Shown piece after piece: positions 52,935 through 62,843 of a DNA stretch of 64,000 nucleotides. Both the position numbers and the translations under genes were made by a program. Source of the stretch: Akkermansia muciniphila (GTDB lineage: Bacteria > Verrucomicrobiota > Verrucomicrobiia > Verrucomicrobiales > Akkermansiaceae); contig NZ_JABDHQ010000004.1 of assembly GCF_018709685.1 (NCBI RefSeq), positions 62,001 through 126,000 on the forward strand, given 5' to 3'. The notes beneath the pieces are model-generated. The model did no database searches. It was not told the DNA's origin and saw only the letters and a list, made by a program, of their open reading frames with translations. Every line of letters starts with the position of its first letter. Positions within the stretch are counted from its first letter, which is position 1.

Positions 52935-54329
52935 CTATTCCCCTTCCTGCCTCATCAGGGCGAATTCCCGCCGGGTAGTGCGCCTTACGCGCCAGAGCAG
53001 AAGCACCGCCGCCACGGACAAGCCGATGATGAATCCCGTCCAGATGCCGCGCGCGCCCATGGCCGGGACAATCCAGTCCGTACGGGCCAGGATGTAGCAC
53101 ACCGGGAAGCCGACAATCCAGTAGGAGAAGAAAGTGATAATGGTGATGGAAGCCGTGTCCCGGAACCCTCTAAGCACCCCGACGGAGAGTACTTGCAGGC
53201 AGTCCGGAAGCTGGTAGGCGGCGGCCAGAATCAGCAGGACGGAAGCCGTGCTGACAATCAGTTCCGAGTCATTGTACAGGTGAACGATCTGCTCCCGGAA
53301 CAGGGTGATGCCGCCAAACGTGCACAGGCAGATGGTGAGCACCAGCACATAAGAGGACAGGACGGCGGATTTGGTGCCCGCCAGGTCCTTCCTGCCGTGG
53401 TGGTACGCCACGCGGATGGAGGCCGCCAGCCCTACGGAGAGCGGTAGCATGAAGACCAGGCCGCCCACATTCCCGGCGATCTGGTGGCTCGCCACCTGCG
53501 TTTCTCCCAGGGGGGCCAGCACCAGCGCGGCCGCGCAGAAGAGCATCACCTCGCACAACTGGGAAACGCCGATCGGCACGCCGAGCCGCATCAGGTGAGT
53601 GATGACGGAAGGCGTGGGGCGCCGCCAGGAAACGATGTGCCTGCGGTACGGCCTGTGCTTGGGATTAAGGTAAACCAGCAGGAACATCAGCAGGAATTCA
53701 ATGTAGAAGATGACTGCCGTGGCCGCGCCGCACCCCGCGCCGCCCATGCGGGGAAAACCGTACAGGCCGAAGACGAAGATGTAGTTCAGCGGAATGTTGA
53801 GCAGCAGGCCGCACAGCCCCACGTACATGGCGGGCCGGGTCATGTTGGAGCCTTCATTCAGGCTCTTGAGGGCCACGAATCCCAGGTTGGCGGGAAGCCC
53901 CCACATGATGGCGAACATGTAGGCGGAAGCCATCTGGCACATGGCGACGTCATCGGAAATCCAGCCGAACACGTTTCTCAGCACATAAATGACCGGCATG
54001 GAAACCAGGCTGAGCATCAGCGCCAGCCACAGGCCGTGGTTGGTCATGTAGCCGACGCGGCTTTCATGGCTTTTCCCCCGCATGTTGGCAATCACGGGGC
54101 CGATGATCATCAGCACGCCGCAGGCGAACAGCGCCACAGGCAGGTACACGGAAGACCCCAGCGCCACGGCGGCCATGTCCGTCACGCCGGCGCGCCCGGC
54201 CACAATGGCGTCCACCGCCCCCATGCCCACAATGGAGAGGTTGACCACCAGCACCGGAAGGGCCAGCGGTATCAGTTTCTTCATCTCCTTCAAATTCCAC
54301 GTCTTATTCATTTCTTTCTTTCCTTCCAT
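52935..54329 (-). CDS. MATE-family multidrug exporter (NorM-like)
   Basis: 464 residues with twelve hydrophobic helices. It starts at the ATG at 54329, which is preceded by a good Shine-Dalgarno GGAGG; this decides the start over an upstream ATG in the same frame. LALPVLVVNLSIVGMGAVDAIVAGRAG and the internal repeat at LGVPIGVSQLCEVMLFCAAALVLAPLGETQVASHQIAGNV are typical of MATE transporters, which export drugs or metabolites in exchange for Na+ or H+. Substrate is unknown. Downstream of the Mrp gene, same strand, about 120 bases apart. Confidence 0.9.
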   Translation of the reverse strand: MEGKKEMNKTWNLKEMKKLIPLALPVLVVNLSIVGMGAVDAIVAGRAGVTDMAAVALGSSVYLPVALFACGVLMIIGPVIANMRGKSHESRVGYMTNHGLWLALMLSLVSMPVIYVLRNVFGWISDDVAMCQMASAYMFAIMWGLPANLGFVALKSLNEGSNMTRPAMYVGLCGLLLNIPLNYIFVFGLYGFPRMGGAGCGAATAVIFYIEFLLMFLLVYLNPKHRPYRRHIVSWRRPTPSVITHLMRLGVPIGVSQLCEVMLFCAAALVLAPLGETQVASHQIAGNVGGLVFMLPLSVGLAASIRVAYHHGRKDLAGTKSAVLSSYVLVLTICLCTFGGITLFREQIVHLYNDSELIVSTASVLLILAAAYQLPDCLQVLSVGVLRGFRDTASITIITFFSYWIVGFPVCYILARTDWIVPAMGARGIWTGFIIGLSVAAVLLLWRVRRTTRREFALMRQEGE

Positions 54330-54451
54330 GCGTTCCTCCTTCAAGGAGCCGTAATATTCCGGCAAACAAGCCGGACCGGAGCGGCAGGCTCCAACCCGGC
54401 TTAAGGTTAAGGGTGTCAACCGGACCGGGGCCTCCTGCCCCGTCCGGGCAT

Positions 54452-55528
54452 TCAGCGGTCAAGCACCACGCGGGCGCATTGTTCAGCCACCTGGAGGAAC
54501 GCGGCGGAAACCGGGTTCTTTTCAGGGTCTTCCAGGGCCACGGGACGGCCTTCGTCCCCCCCGGCGCGGGTGGAAATATCCAGCGGAATCTTGCCGAGCA
54601 GGGGCACGCCCAGCTTGGCCGCCTCCCGTTCGCCCCCGCCTTCGCCAAAGATGTGGTAAATCTTGCCGTCGGAGGGGCACTGGAAATAACTCATGTTTTC
54701 AATCACACCCAGAATGGGGGTCTTCACCCGTTCAAAGAGGCCGATGGCCTTGCGGGCGTCAATCAGCGCGACCTCCTGCGGAGTGGTCACCACCACCACG
54801 CCGTCCAGTTCGGCCGTCTGCACAATGGTCAGCTGAATGTCCCCCGTACCGGGAGGCAGGTCCAGAATCAGAAAATCAACGCCGCCCCACTCCACATTGC
54901 GCAGGAACTGCTGCACGTAGCGGGTAGCCAGAGGGCCGCGCACGGCCACGGGATCAGCCTCATTGATCAGCAGCCCCATGGAGAGCAGTTTCACGCCATG
55001 CGCCGTGACGGGCAGGAACTCGTCATTCTCATTGGCTCCGGGCCGTTCCTTGGTGCCGAACATCAGGGACATGGAGGGGCCGTAAATATCCAGGTCCACC
55101 AGGCCCACGGAATAGCCCAGCTTGCTCAGGGCCACCGCCAGGTTGGCGGAAACGGTGGATTTGCCCACCCCGCCCTTGCCGGAGGCAACGGCGATCACGT
55201 GCCTGGCGCCGGGAACGGAGGATTTCCAGGTGGAGGGGTCGTCATTGACTCCCTTTTTAGCTTCCGGAGCTTTGTGTTCAATATTGACGTCACAATGCTT
55301 TACGCCGGGCAGATGCTTCATTACGCCGTGGACGCCTTCAAAAATGTAACGTGGGATATCCGCATTCTTGCTCTCAATCACCAAATTAATCGTGACGTTG
55401 TTTTCAGCGTCAATGTCGATCTTCTTCACCAGCCCGAAGGATACGATGTCGCGGCTGAAACCCGGGAATTTAACCGTGGTCAGCGCGGCCCGTATCAGCT
55501 CCGGAGTCAATTCCTGTTGTGTCGTCAT
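54452..55528 (-). CDS. apbC: Mrp/ApbC-type P-loop ATPase (Fe-S cluster carrier family)
   Basis: 358 residues. An N-terminal MIP18-like (DUF59) domain (about 1-90) is followed by the ParA/MinD-like ATPase with deviant Walker A SGKGGVGKST (residues 116-125). LVDLDIYGPSM, LLSMGLLINEADPVAVRGP and DFLILDLPPGTGD are all typical. Members of this family carry and insert Fe-S clusters. The usual C-x-x-C cluster motif is incomplete here: the site reads FQCPSDGK, keeping only the first Cys. That may change cluster binding. Confidence 0.9.
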   Translation of the reverse strand: MTTQQELTPELIRAALTTVKFPGFSRDIVSFGLVKKIDIDAENNVTINLVIESKNADIPRYIFEGVHGVMKHLPGVKHCDVNIEHKAPEAKKGVNDDPSTWKSSVPGARHVIAVASGKGGVGKSTVSANLAVALSKLGYSVGLVDLDIYGPSMSLMFGTKERPGANENDEFLPVTAHGVKLLSMGLLINEADPVAVRGPLATRYVQQFLRNVEWGGVDFLILDLPPGTGDIQLTIVQTAELDGVVVVTTPQEVALIDARKAIGLFERVKTPILGVIENMSYFQCPSDGKIYHIFGEGGGEREAAKLGVPLLGKIPLDISTRAGGDEGRPVALEDPEKNPVSAAFLQVAEQCARVVLDR

Positions 55529-55750
55529 GTGTCTGAAATACTAGTGGTTGCCATAAACATTCCGCCCCCGTGCCTCCGGAACGCAGCATGCGCCGGAATA
55601 CAGAGATAGGGGGACGGCAAAACCGGGAAGCAAAAATACTCCCTTTTTTATTTTTGACAACGCCTAATTCAGACAATACGACTTTTTGCCTGCCGGATTC
55701 CCAGCCATCCGGATACCGCGAAAAAGCGGGACAACCACAGCCCCGCCAGC

Positions 55751-55791
55751 GTTAAAAAGAAGAAAAAAGACAGGGGGATTTATTCCCCCTG
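55751..55791 (-). terminator. Terminator overlapping the PUR gene stop codon
   Basis: On the minus strand, CAGGGGGA/TCCCCCTG with a 5-base loop is followed by TCTTTTTTCTTCTTTTT. The hairpin includes the TAA of the PUR gene. Confidence 0.8.
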
Positions 55792-55992
55792 CTGTTTCAG
55801 CGTTTCCCGGATATCCTGGAGAGCGGCGATGAAATCATCCAGAATTTCCGCGGGAACCATGATCCGGTCCCGGTTGGAACTCACCTTTTCCGTAATACGC
55901 ACCACTTTGCCGCGCGCATTCTGTTTGAGATCAAGAAAGAACGTCTTGCGTTCCGCAATGATTTTTTCTGTGCAAATAATATCGTCCTCCAC
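55780..55992 (-). CDS. PUR-domain DNA/RNA-binding protein
   Basis: A small protein of the PurA/DUF3276 family, with one PUR repeat: CTEKIIAERKTFFLDLKQNARGKVVRITEKV followed by RIMVPAEILDDFIAAL. PUR proteins bind purine-rich single-stranded nucleic acid and dimerise. The GTG at 55992 (70 residues) is chosen because GGAGG lies upstream (about 12 bases) and the PUR homology begins here. A TTG at 56055 would give 91 residues and cannot be excluded. The stop lies within its own terminator. Role in this host is unknown. Confidence 0.75.
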   Translation of the reverse strand: MEDDIICTEKIIAERKTFFLDLKQNARGKVVRITEKVSSNRDRIMVPAEILDDFIAALQDIRETLKQQGE

Positions 55993-56300
55993 GGCTGTAA
56001 TCTTCCTCCGGTTAAATGAGGCTTTCAGGATAGAGCTTCCCCGCTGGCGGGTCAATGATTTATTGCCATGAAATCCCGGGTTTTCTCTTTCAACAAATTT
56101 TTATCTCCCTCTTTTATTCACCATGTTTCCTCATTTATACCTCTTTTCAAATATCCAAATTTCGATCGGAAGTGATTGAAAAAGAGTCAAATTTTCCCCC
56201 ATAAACTTTAATATTTAGAGATAACGTTCGCGGCGTGTTTACACTGGTAGTTTTTGTTTCATGGTAGGGGCAACCATTGAACAAACATCATTTCATTACC

Positions 56301-59300
56301 ATGAACAACACTTTCAATATCGGTGCCATGGACACCGTCTACCCCTTCATTCCCATGTACCCCAACGGACAGCCCCAGGGCAACTTCCTGGTCAACGGCC
56401 TCTCCGCTCCCGTCCTCGTCCCCAAACGGACCGCTTCCTCCCCCACCCGCCACGAATGGTTCGGATACCTCAAGGTCATGGCTCCCGCCACCTGTTTTCT
56501 CCACCTTCACGCCCGCTCCTCCATTTCCCTTTCCATCCCCGCCAAGGAGCTGGAACTTGCCACGGAGGCCGGCTCTTCCACCCCTCTCTGCCGCCAGCTT
56601 CATTTCGAACAGGGTTATTACTGGTGCCACATCGTCCATCAATACCAGCCTTCCTTGGGGTCGGAAGCCGAGTTCTGCATTGCCCTGGTAAGCGACAAGC
56701 AAGGAGAGCCCGACCTGGACTATTACCTTTCAGAGGAGACGATGCCTCCCGGCAAGCAGGGAGAGACGGTGCTGACGCTGGTCAACCTGTACCAGGAAGA
56801 AGAGGAAGGGAACTCGTCTAGCAGTTCCTCGGCAGGGGGAGGAGATTCCTTTGAGTTTGACCCCAAGTCAAGCAGCAGCTCCAGTTCTTCTTCCAGCAGT
56901 TCCAGCTCCTCCTCCTCCAGCTCCTCCAGCTCCTCCTCCTCCAGCTCCTCCTCCTCCAGCTCCTCCTCCTCCAGCTCCTCCTCCTCCAGCTCCTCCTCCT
57001 CCAGCTCCTCCTCCTCCAGCTCCTCCTCCTCCAGCAGCTCGTCTTCCAGCTCCCAGCAGAGTTCTTGGGTTCCCGAGCTTCCGGATTCTTCTTCCAGTTC
57101 ATCTCTATCCAGCAGCTCCAGTTCTTCCTCATCTTCCTCCAGCAGCTGGTCGTCTTCCAGTTTCCACAGCAGTTCCTTGGTGCCTGAGACACCAACTTCC
57201 TCCAGCAGCGCTCCGTCTTCCAGCTCTTCCTCGAGCAGTTCCAGCAGTTCTTCTTCCAGTTCGTCGTCCTCCAGCAGTTCGAGTTCTTCTTCTTCGAGTT
57301 CCTCAAGCAGCTCCAGCTCCTCCTCGTCAAGCAGTTCTTCCTGGTCCTCGTCAAGTTCATCGAGTTCTTCGAGCTCCAGTTCCTCTTCCTCCAGCAGTTC
57401 CAGTTCTCTTTCCTCCTCTTCCAGTGCCCCGGAAGAGGAGGGATGTCCATGCCCCTGTTCCTGTGAATGTGACGAAGAAACTGATCAAACCAGTTGCGAC
57501 AAGAATGGAGGAGCAAATTCTGCCGGTAGCCATCCCTTCGGCGGCAATCCTGATGAAGCCGATGATTGCCAGGGCATGCTCGAGGTGGACGGGGAAGGTT
57601 CGGGAGGCGGCAACACCAACTTTTTTGCCTCCTTCAGCTTCCGCTCCCTATCTAAGGGTTGTATTGGGATTCGCTACAAGCATCCCCTGGAGTGGACCGC
57701 CTCCTGCAATTCCGCAACCGGACAGATCTCCGTTAAACGGCCCACGGGCAGTTCCATCTCCTTCCAGGTGGTTGGAGGCAGTGCAGAGGCTCCCGTTTCC
57801 GGAAATTCCCGCAAGCTTAATTACAGAGTCCGGCTGCTTAACGAAGACAAATCCCCCTGTACCGAGGGGGAACCTACCTATCTGGACATGGTCCAGAGCA
57901 ACGGACGCATCCTGCGTTTCTCGGCCGCCACCGGAAAGGTCGTCTCTTTAATCTCTTCTTGCGGCGTAGAAACCACGGCGGAGGACTATGCTCAAAAACT
58001 CCAGGTCAACCGCCATCCAGCCACCGGAGCCGTGCAAAGCATCTGGTCCCAGTACGAGGGCCTTCTTCAAGCCGTACCGGAAGACGACCGACTTATCCTT
58101 CAATGGTATACTCCAGATCAGGTACAGAAGATATCCGGTAGCTTTATTGGAACTGGAACTCCTTATAAAACGATCAGGTATCAGACGAGTGTAGAAAATG
58201 GAGTCAACGTGATGCACATCGCCGAGCAGAGGGAAGGCATGCCTATCTTCCATACGGAGCGGAGAGTAGAGGGCAGCCATGTAACCATCATTCAAGGCGA
58301 GGGTGACGAGCGACTCATACATACGATAGAAAGAAACTTACTGCCTGACGGGAAGTGGGAAATGATTGAGAATAAACGCAGGATCAATGAGAAAACTCCT
58401 TCTTCCTGTACCCGGACGGTCAAGAAGAATACCGAGGGAGGCTGGCTGACCTTGAGCCGGACGGAAGGCTATAATACCCCCAGCCAACAAACAACGCTTT
58501 ACACCTACAACGACCAGTTCCGGGTGTCTCTGGAACTTAAGCCCGACGGCGGTTATACGCGCTATGAGTATGACGAGCAGGGGCGGGTGACGCTGGAAGC
58601 TACTCCTTGGGCGGGAGGAGGTGAAAAGGGAACTCGCACGACATATGCCGACCTGCGCTTTAACGACTTCAGACCCGCCACGGAAACCGAAGTGGTCATT
58701 GCCGAAAACGGGGAAGAAACGGAGCTTCTTAAGCGCACCTACACGTATGAAGATACACCGCAAGTCAACCGCACTACGGTGAGAGAAACCGCTTTGGGCT
58801 CCGACCAGGTCCATACGCGCGTGGAGGAGACTTATGGGGAAGAAGCCGAATACCCCTATGCCCGGGGGAGAAAGAAACTTCTTCAGGGTATCGCTGGCGT
58901 GCAGACCGTCTACAGTTATGAAGCCACTACGGACTACCGGGCCATCCACAAATTAACAACTACCATTCAGGCCAATGGAAGCATCATTCCGGGACAAAGT
59001 ACTAGAAATGTGCAATACATCGCTGAAAACGGTACGGCCACCAGAAACGAACAGTATGTTCATACCGGGAAAGAATGGTCTCTGGTCTCATCGGAAGACT
59101 ACGAATATGATGCGGAACTCAACTTGATCAAGGCCACCAAAGGCAACGGCAGAAGCAGCACGACGGAATGGATGTGCTGCGGGCCGTTGAGGGAAACCGA
59201 CGAAGACGGCATCACAACCAGCTACGGCTACAATTCAGCCAAGCAGCTGGTGGAGACCATCCGCTCAGCTACTGAGACCACTCCAGAAACAATTACTTCC

Positions 59301-62300
59301 TACAGCTATGATGCGGCGGGAAGGACGATTGCCACGCGCCGCGACGTGGGGCCCATGACTACAGTGGAAAGGACAGAGTATGACGATCATGGAACGGTCG
59401 TTTCTTCTACAGACATATTGGGACGTGTGACACGGACCCATTATAGTGAGGATCGGCTCACTACTACTGTGATTACTCCTTCCGGAGCCACTTTGATTAC
59501 CAGAAAGCACTACGATGGCACTATTCTCTGGCAAGGAGGAACCGGCCAGCGCGAAACGGAGACCCGACTGGAACTAACCGGGGAAGGTATCCTGACCACC
59601 ACCCTATCCAAAGGGGTAATTCTCTCCCGCTCTTTAACTAATGGTTTCAACCAACCTATACGGAAAGAACAACCAAATAGTCTTGGGAAATTCATCGCTA
59701 CTAAGAATACTTATAATGACAAAAGACAGCTTACACGTATCCAAATAGATAATATGGCGCCCACCGTTATTACTTACAGTGAGCTTGGAATCCCTTTGAA
59801 GCAGGCCACTCTTCTAGACGAGCTTTATCCAGATGATCCTACTAAAAATCAAATCTCGAAAAGTATCACATACTATCGAGCTGGCGAAGACGGTATTTAT
59901 CAAATAGAGACATCTACTAATCACAATGAACAAGGACTGCCCCTTATTCAACACATAGAAAATATGGTTTCGCAGCTAAGTCCCATTTTGGAAGAGAAAA
60001 CGATCGCGACGGATATCTACGGACAACGGAGCATCCACTGGACGGAATACACTACTGCTACCCAACGCACACAATTTAGCAGCATACCCACTTCCAGTGT
60101 AGTAGCCGAAACTCGCATCATTGACGGATTCACCGTTAGTCAAACCAGCCACGCAGGCATTCATTCTTCACAGAACCGGTCCTACACTTCCGCGGGCATG
60201 ATTCTAAAACAGACCGACTCCAGAGGCAATATCACGACGATTGAAACCGACCTTGCCGGACGTCCCGTCAAAAGTACGGACGCAGCCGGCAATCTGACGG
60301 CCACCAGGTACCAGCCTTGCTGCGATGCCGTGGCCCGCATCACCGATGCCCGGGGAGGTACTGCCTGCTATTCCTACGACGTACGCGGCAGAAAAACTGC
60401 CGCGTACGGCACTGCCATCCAGCCGGCCTGTTTCACTTACGACGAAGCCGATCATATGGTAACGTTGACTACCTTCCGAGTAGACGAAGGCGACATTACC
60501 ACCGATCCTTCCGGCCGTACCGACGGGGATACCACCACCTGGCTCTATGACGAAGCTACGGGGTTGGAATTGAACAAGACCTATGCCGACGGGTCCTGTA
60601 TCTCCAAAACCTACGACGGCCTCAACCGTCTAGAGACGCTGACCAAGGCGAGAGGGGTCGTTACCACCTACGCCTATGCTCCTCTCACCGGGGAACTCGT
60701 CTCCGTCTATCATAATGATGCTACTGCTGGATGGGAGTTTACTTATAACCACCTGGGACAAATAACCTCCATCCGGGACGCCTCTGGATTAAAGGAACTT
60801 TCTTATGACAATTACGGCCGCATGACCCAAGAGACTTCCTTTGGGACAGTAGAGAGCTGCCTCCAGGAAGAATACGATGCCATGGGACGTTCGGAAGGCT
60901 ATCGCCTGATGCTCGGAACCCAAACCATCCAGTACTCCCATCTTGACTATGACTCCAAAGGTGCCATCATCGGGATGAATCTGGAAGGCCTGGAGTCTCC
61001 TTTCACGTGGCAGTATGATCCAACCAGCGGCTTTCTTAACCATCTTACTTACCCCAACGGCATGGTCCGCCAAAACACCTATCATCCCGAACTAAATCTC
61101 GTGACCGCCATCGGTTACAAGAAGGGAGCAGATGGTGAATTAGCGGCCTTCCATGAGTACAACTATGATGGTCTGATGCGCCCCACCCAACGACAGGACT
61201 CTTGGGATAAAGACTTACTGGCAACAATTCGAGATTTTACCTACAATGACCGCAGCGAGCTGGTCAAAGACCGTACCAGCAGAGGAGGAAGCTTTATATA
61301 CTCCTACGACAACATCGGCAACCGTAAAACTGCCCGTGAACTGCAAAAAGAAATCTCCTACAGAGTCAATCCTCTTAATCAATACACAAACATCATTAAC
61401 TCCCCTCTCAACTCTTCCTCCTCCACTCCGGAACAACAATTTTTTGACCCCGTCTATGATGCCGACGGCAATCAGATCACGATCAAAACTTCAACGGGAA
61501 TCTGGAATGTTTCTTACGACGCCCATGATCGTCCTGTCCGGTTTACCAGTAAAGATGGACGTACCATTATTGCCTGCGATTATGACTATATGGGACGTCG
61601 TTTCAGCAAAAAAGTGACTATCAACGGAAGTACCGTCAGCCACCTTTATTACCTATACCGTGACTACCTGCAAATAGCCCAGCTGGGTCTAATGCACTCC
61701 CAGCCCATGTTGGAAAAGAGCTATCTGTGGGATCCCACCGAACCAACAGCCACGCGCATATTGATGACGCAATGGAAGAATGCAGCAAAACAAGACGAGC
61801 ATCTCTACTTCATGCATGATGTGCTCAAGAATGTCACTTCTATCTTTGGAGATGATGCAGAGAGAAGAGGCCGCTATGAGTATGCACCCTTTGGAGACAC
61901 TCTGACAGCTCATGGGAAAATAGCTCAAAATAATAAATTCCGTTTCTCTTGTGAGTATATGGACGAAGAAATGGGTCTAATTTATTATAATTACCGCCAT
62001 CTCAACCCACTCGATGGAAGATGGATTAGCCGTGATCCACTTACAGAAGAAGCAGGTGAAAATTTGTTTGTTTTTGTTAAAAATAATGGAATTAAAAACC
62101 AAGATTATCTTGGCCGTGATTTACAGTGGTGGATAGATGGCACCAAACACAATGCCAATTTAGTATGGCAGGGAACTAAGCGTACAGCAACACTGACTGT
62201 TGAAAAAGTTAAAAAAATAGACAGAGAATACAAGGTGGTCAATAGAGCAACAGGGGTATTACAAGTAGTTGGAGGAGGATTTGAAGCAACTGCAGGAGCA

Positions 62301-62843
62301 ATTGGCATTTTTACCCCCGAACCTGTAACAACAGCTGGAGGAGTAGTTCTGTTTGTCCATGGGAGTGATGTGGCAAGTACAGGTATTCGTGTGATTATTA
62401 CCGGCGAATTTGATTCGACAATGACTTATAAAGCCATAGTTCAAGGCGCTGAATCTGTAGGAGTTCCAACGGAAGCGGCAAATAGCATTGCTGCTGGTGC
62501 AGAAGTAGCTTTAGGAGCTAAGGCTTTTACTACGCCGGCGACAAAATGTTGCCCAAAAGTATTAGTTGAATCTACTGAGATTGAAGTGACAACAGTCTCA
62601 CGATGGGGATCGGATCTAACCCCAAATTCATGGGTAATGGAAGGCACTCCAACCGTATGGAATTATATGTGGTCCGGAAAATGGCAGCCAGGTTTGAAAA
62701 ATCTATTTGCACCTGTATGGAACGTAAGAAGCTATGTGGTTCCTAAAAGCTCTCTTTCATGTCCTACTGGTAAAGGACTTGATGGATTCTTCAAACGGCT
62801 TCTTCCTGCTAAACAAAGAATTTACACCCCTCCAAAAAACTAA
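56301..62843 (+). CDS. Rhs/YD-repeat protein with poly-serine linker and C-terminal variable tip
   Basis: 2180 residues from the ATG at 56301; an upstream TTG in frame at 56277 is not favoured. Residues 1-185 are a unique N-domain with no signal peptide or PAAR motif. Residues 190 to about 376 are mostly serine. A Cys-rich knot follows (about 382-399). Residues 430-1930 contain many YD repeats (for example YDAAGRT, YDEQGRV) ending in the Rhs core GLIYYNYRHLNPLDGRWISRDPL. The last 240 residues are a pretoxin-like, Gly/Ala-rich region (VVGGGFEATAGAIGIF) and an 85-residue Trp-rich tip beginning VSRWGSD. The tip is AT-rich and looks swapped in. Rhs proteins are typically cages for a toxin delivered to competitors. 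Confidence 0.85.
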   Translation: MNNTFNIGAMDTVYPFIPMYPNGQPQGNFLVNGLSAPVLVPKRTASSPTRHEWFGYLKVMAPATCFLHLHARSSISLSIPAKELELATEAGSSTPLCRQLHFEQGYYWCHIVHQYQPSLGSEAEFCIALVSDKQGEPDLDYYLSEETMPPGKQGETVLTLVNLYQEEEEGNSSSSSSAGGGDSFEFDPKSSSSSSSSSSSSSSSSSSSSSSSSSSSSSSSSSSSSSSSSSSSSSSSSSSSSSSSSSSSSSSQQSSWVPELPDSSSSSSLSSSSSSSSSSSSSWSSSSFHSSSLVPETPTSSSSAPSSSSSSSSSSSSSSSSSSSSSSSSSSSSSSSSSSSSSSSSSSWSSSSSSSSSSSSSSSSSSSSSLSSSSSAPEEEGCPCPCSCECDEETDQTSCDKNGGANSAGSHPFGGNPDEADDCQGMLEVDGEGSGGGNTNFFASFSFRSLSKGCIGIRYKHPLEWTASCNSATGQISVKRPTGSSISFQVVGGSAEAPVSGNSRKLNYRVRLLNEDKSPCTEGEPTYLDMVQSNGRILRFSAATGKVVSLISSCGVETTAEDYAQKLQVNRHPATGAVQSIWSQYEGLLQAVPEDDRLILQWYTPDQVQKISGSFIGTGTPYKTIRYQTSVENGVNVMHIAEQREGMPIFHTERRVEGSHVTIIQGEGDERLIHTIERNLLPDGKWEMIENKRRINEKTPSSCTRTVKKNTEGGWLTLSRTEGYNTPSQQTTLYTYNDQFRVSLELKPDGGYTRYEYDEQGRVTLEATPWAGGGEKGTRTTYADLRFNDFRPATETEVVIAENGEETELLKRTYTYEDTPQVNRTTVRETALGSDQVHTRVEETYGEEAEYPYARGRKKLLQGIAGVQTVYSYEATTDYRAIHKLTTTIQANGSIIPGQSTRNVQYIAENGTATRNEQYVHTGKEWSLVSSEDYEYDAELNLIKATKGNGRSSTTEWMCCGPLRETDEDGITTSYGYNSAKQLVETIRSATETTPETITSYSYDAAGRTIATRRDVGPMTTVERTEYDDHGTVVSSTDILGRVTRTHYSEDRLTTTVITPSGATLITRKHYDGTILWQGGTGQRETETRLELTGEGILTTTLSKGVILSRSLTNGFNQPIRKEQPNSLGKFIATKNTYNDKRQLTRIQIDNMAPTVITYSELGIPLKQATLLDELYPDDPTKNQISKSITYYRAGEDGIYQIETSTNHNEQGLPLIQHIENMVSQLSPILEEKTIATDIYGQRSIHWTEYTTATQRTQFSSIPTSSVVAETRIIDGFTVSQTSHAGIHSSQNRSYTSAGMILKQTDSRGNITTIETDLAGRPVKSTDAAGNLTATRYQPCCDAVARITDARGGTACYSYDVRGRKTAAYGTAIQPACFTYDEADHMVTLTTFRVDEGDITTDPSGRTDGDTTTWLYDEATGLELNKTYADGSCISKTYDGLNRLETLTKARGVVTTYAYAPLTGELVSVYHNDATAGWEFTYNHLGQITSIRDASGLKELSYDNYGRMTQETSFGTVESCLQEEYDAMGRSEGYRLMLGTQTIQYSHLDYDSKGAIIGMNLEGLESPFTWQYDPTSGFLNHLTYPNGMVRQNTYHPELNLVTAIGYKKGADGELAAFHEYNYDGLMRPTQRQDSWDKDLLATIRDFTYNDRSELVKDRTSRGGSFIYSYDNIGNRKTARELQKEISYRVNPLNQYTNIINSPLNSSSSTPEQQFFDPVYDADGNQITIKTSTGIWNVSYDAHDRPVRFTSKDGRTIIACDYDYMGRRFSKKVTINGSTVSHLYYLYRDYLQIAQLGLMHSQPMLEKSYLWDPTEPTATRILMTQWKNAAKQDEHLYFMHDVLKNVTSIFGDDAERRGRYEYAPFGDTLTAHGKIAQNNKFRFSCEYMDEEMGLIYYNYRHLNPLDGRWISRDPLTEEAGENLFVFVKNNGIKNQDYLGRDLQWWIDGTKHNANLVWQGTKRTATLTVEKVKKIDREYKVVNRATGVLQVVGGGFEATAGAIGIFTPEPVTTAGGVVLFVHGSDVASTGIRVIITGEFDSTMTYKAIVQGAESVGVPTEAANSIAAGAEVALGAKAFTTPATKCCPKVLVESTEIEVTTVSRWGSDLTPNSWVMEGTPTVWNYMWSGKWQPGLKNLFAPVWNVRSYVVPKSSLSCPTGKGLDGFFKRLLPAKQRIYTPPKN
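56868..57426 (+). repeat. Serine-codon low-complexity tract with 15-base tandem repeat
   Basis: About 185 codons, nearly all serine, using both AGC and TCN codons. Within it, 56928-57032 is seven perfect copies of the 15-base unit AGCTCCTCCTCCTCC, with another copy and a 9-base partial unit just upstream. Length changes by whole units would keep the frame. Open frames in the other registers here (Pro/Ala-rich or Arg/Trp-rich) are shadows. Confidence 0.9.

Noticed and set aside
55654-55682. Plus-strand promoter-like pair TTGACA/TACGAC that could drive a small RNA ending at the hairpin near 55790
   Set aside because: The -10 is poor, and the hairpin has its T-run on the minus strand where it serves the PUR gene. 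No independent sign of an RNA.
56818-57951. Alternative frames in the serine tract (Pro/Ala-rich on +, Arg/Trp-rich on -)
   Set aside because: They are register shifts of the repeated serine codons and stop outside it. Only the Rhs frame stays open and carries domains on both sides.
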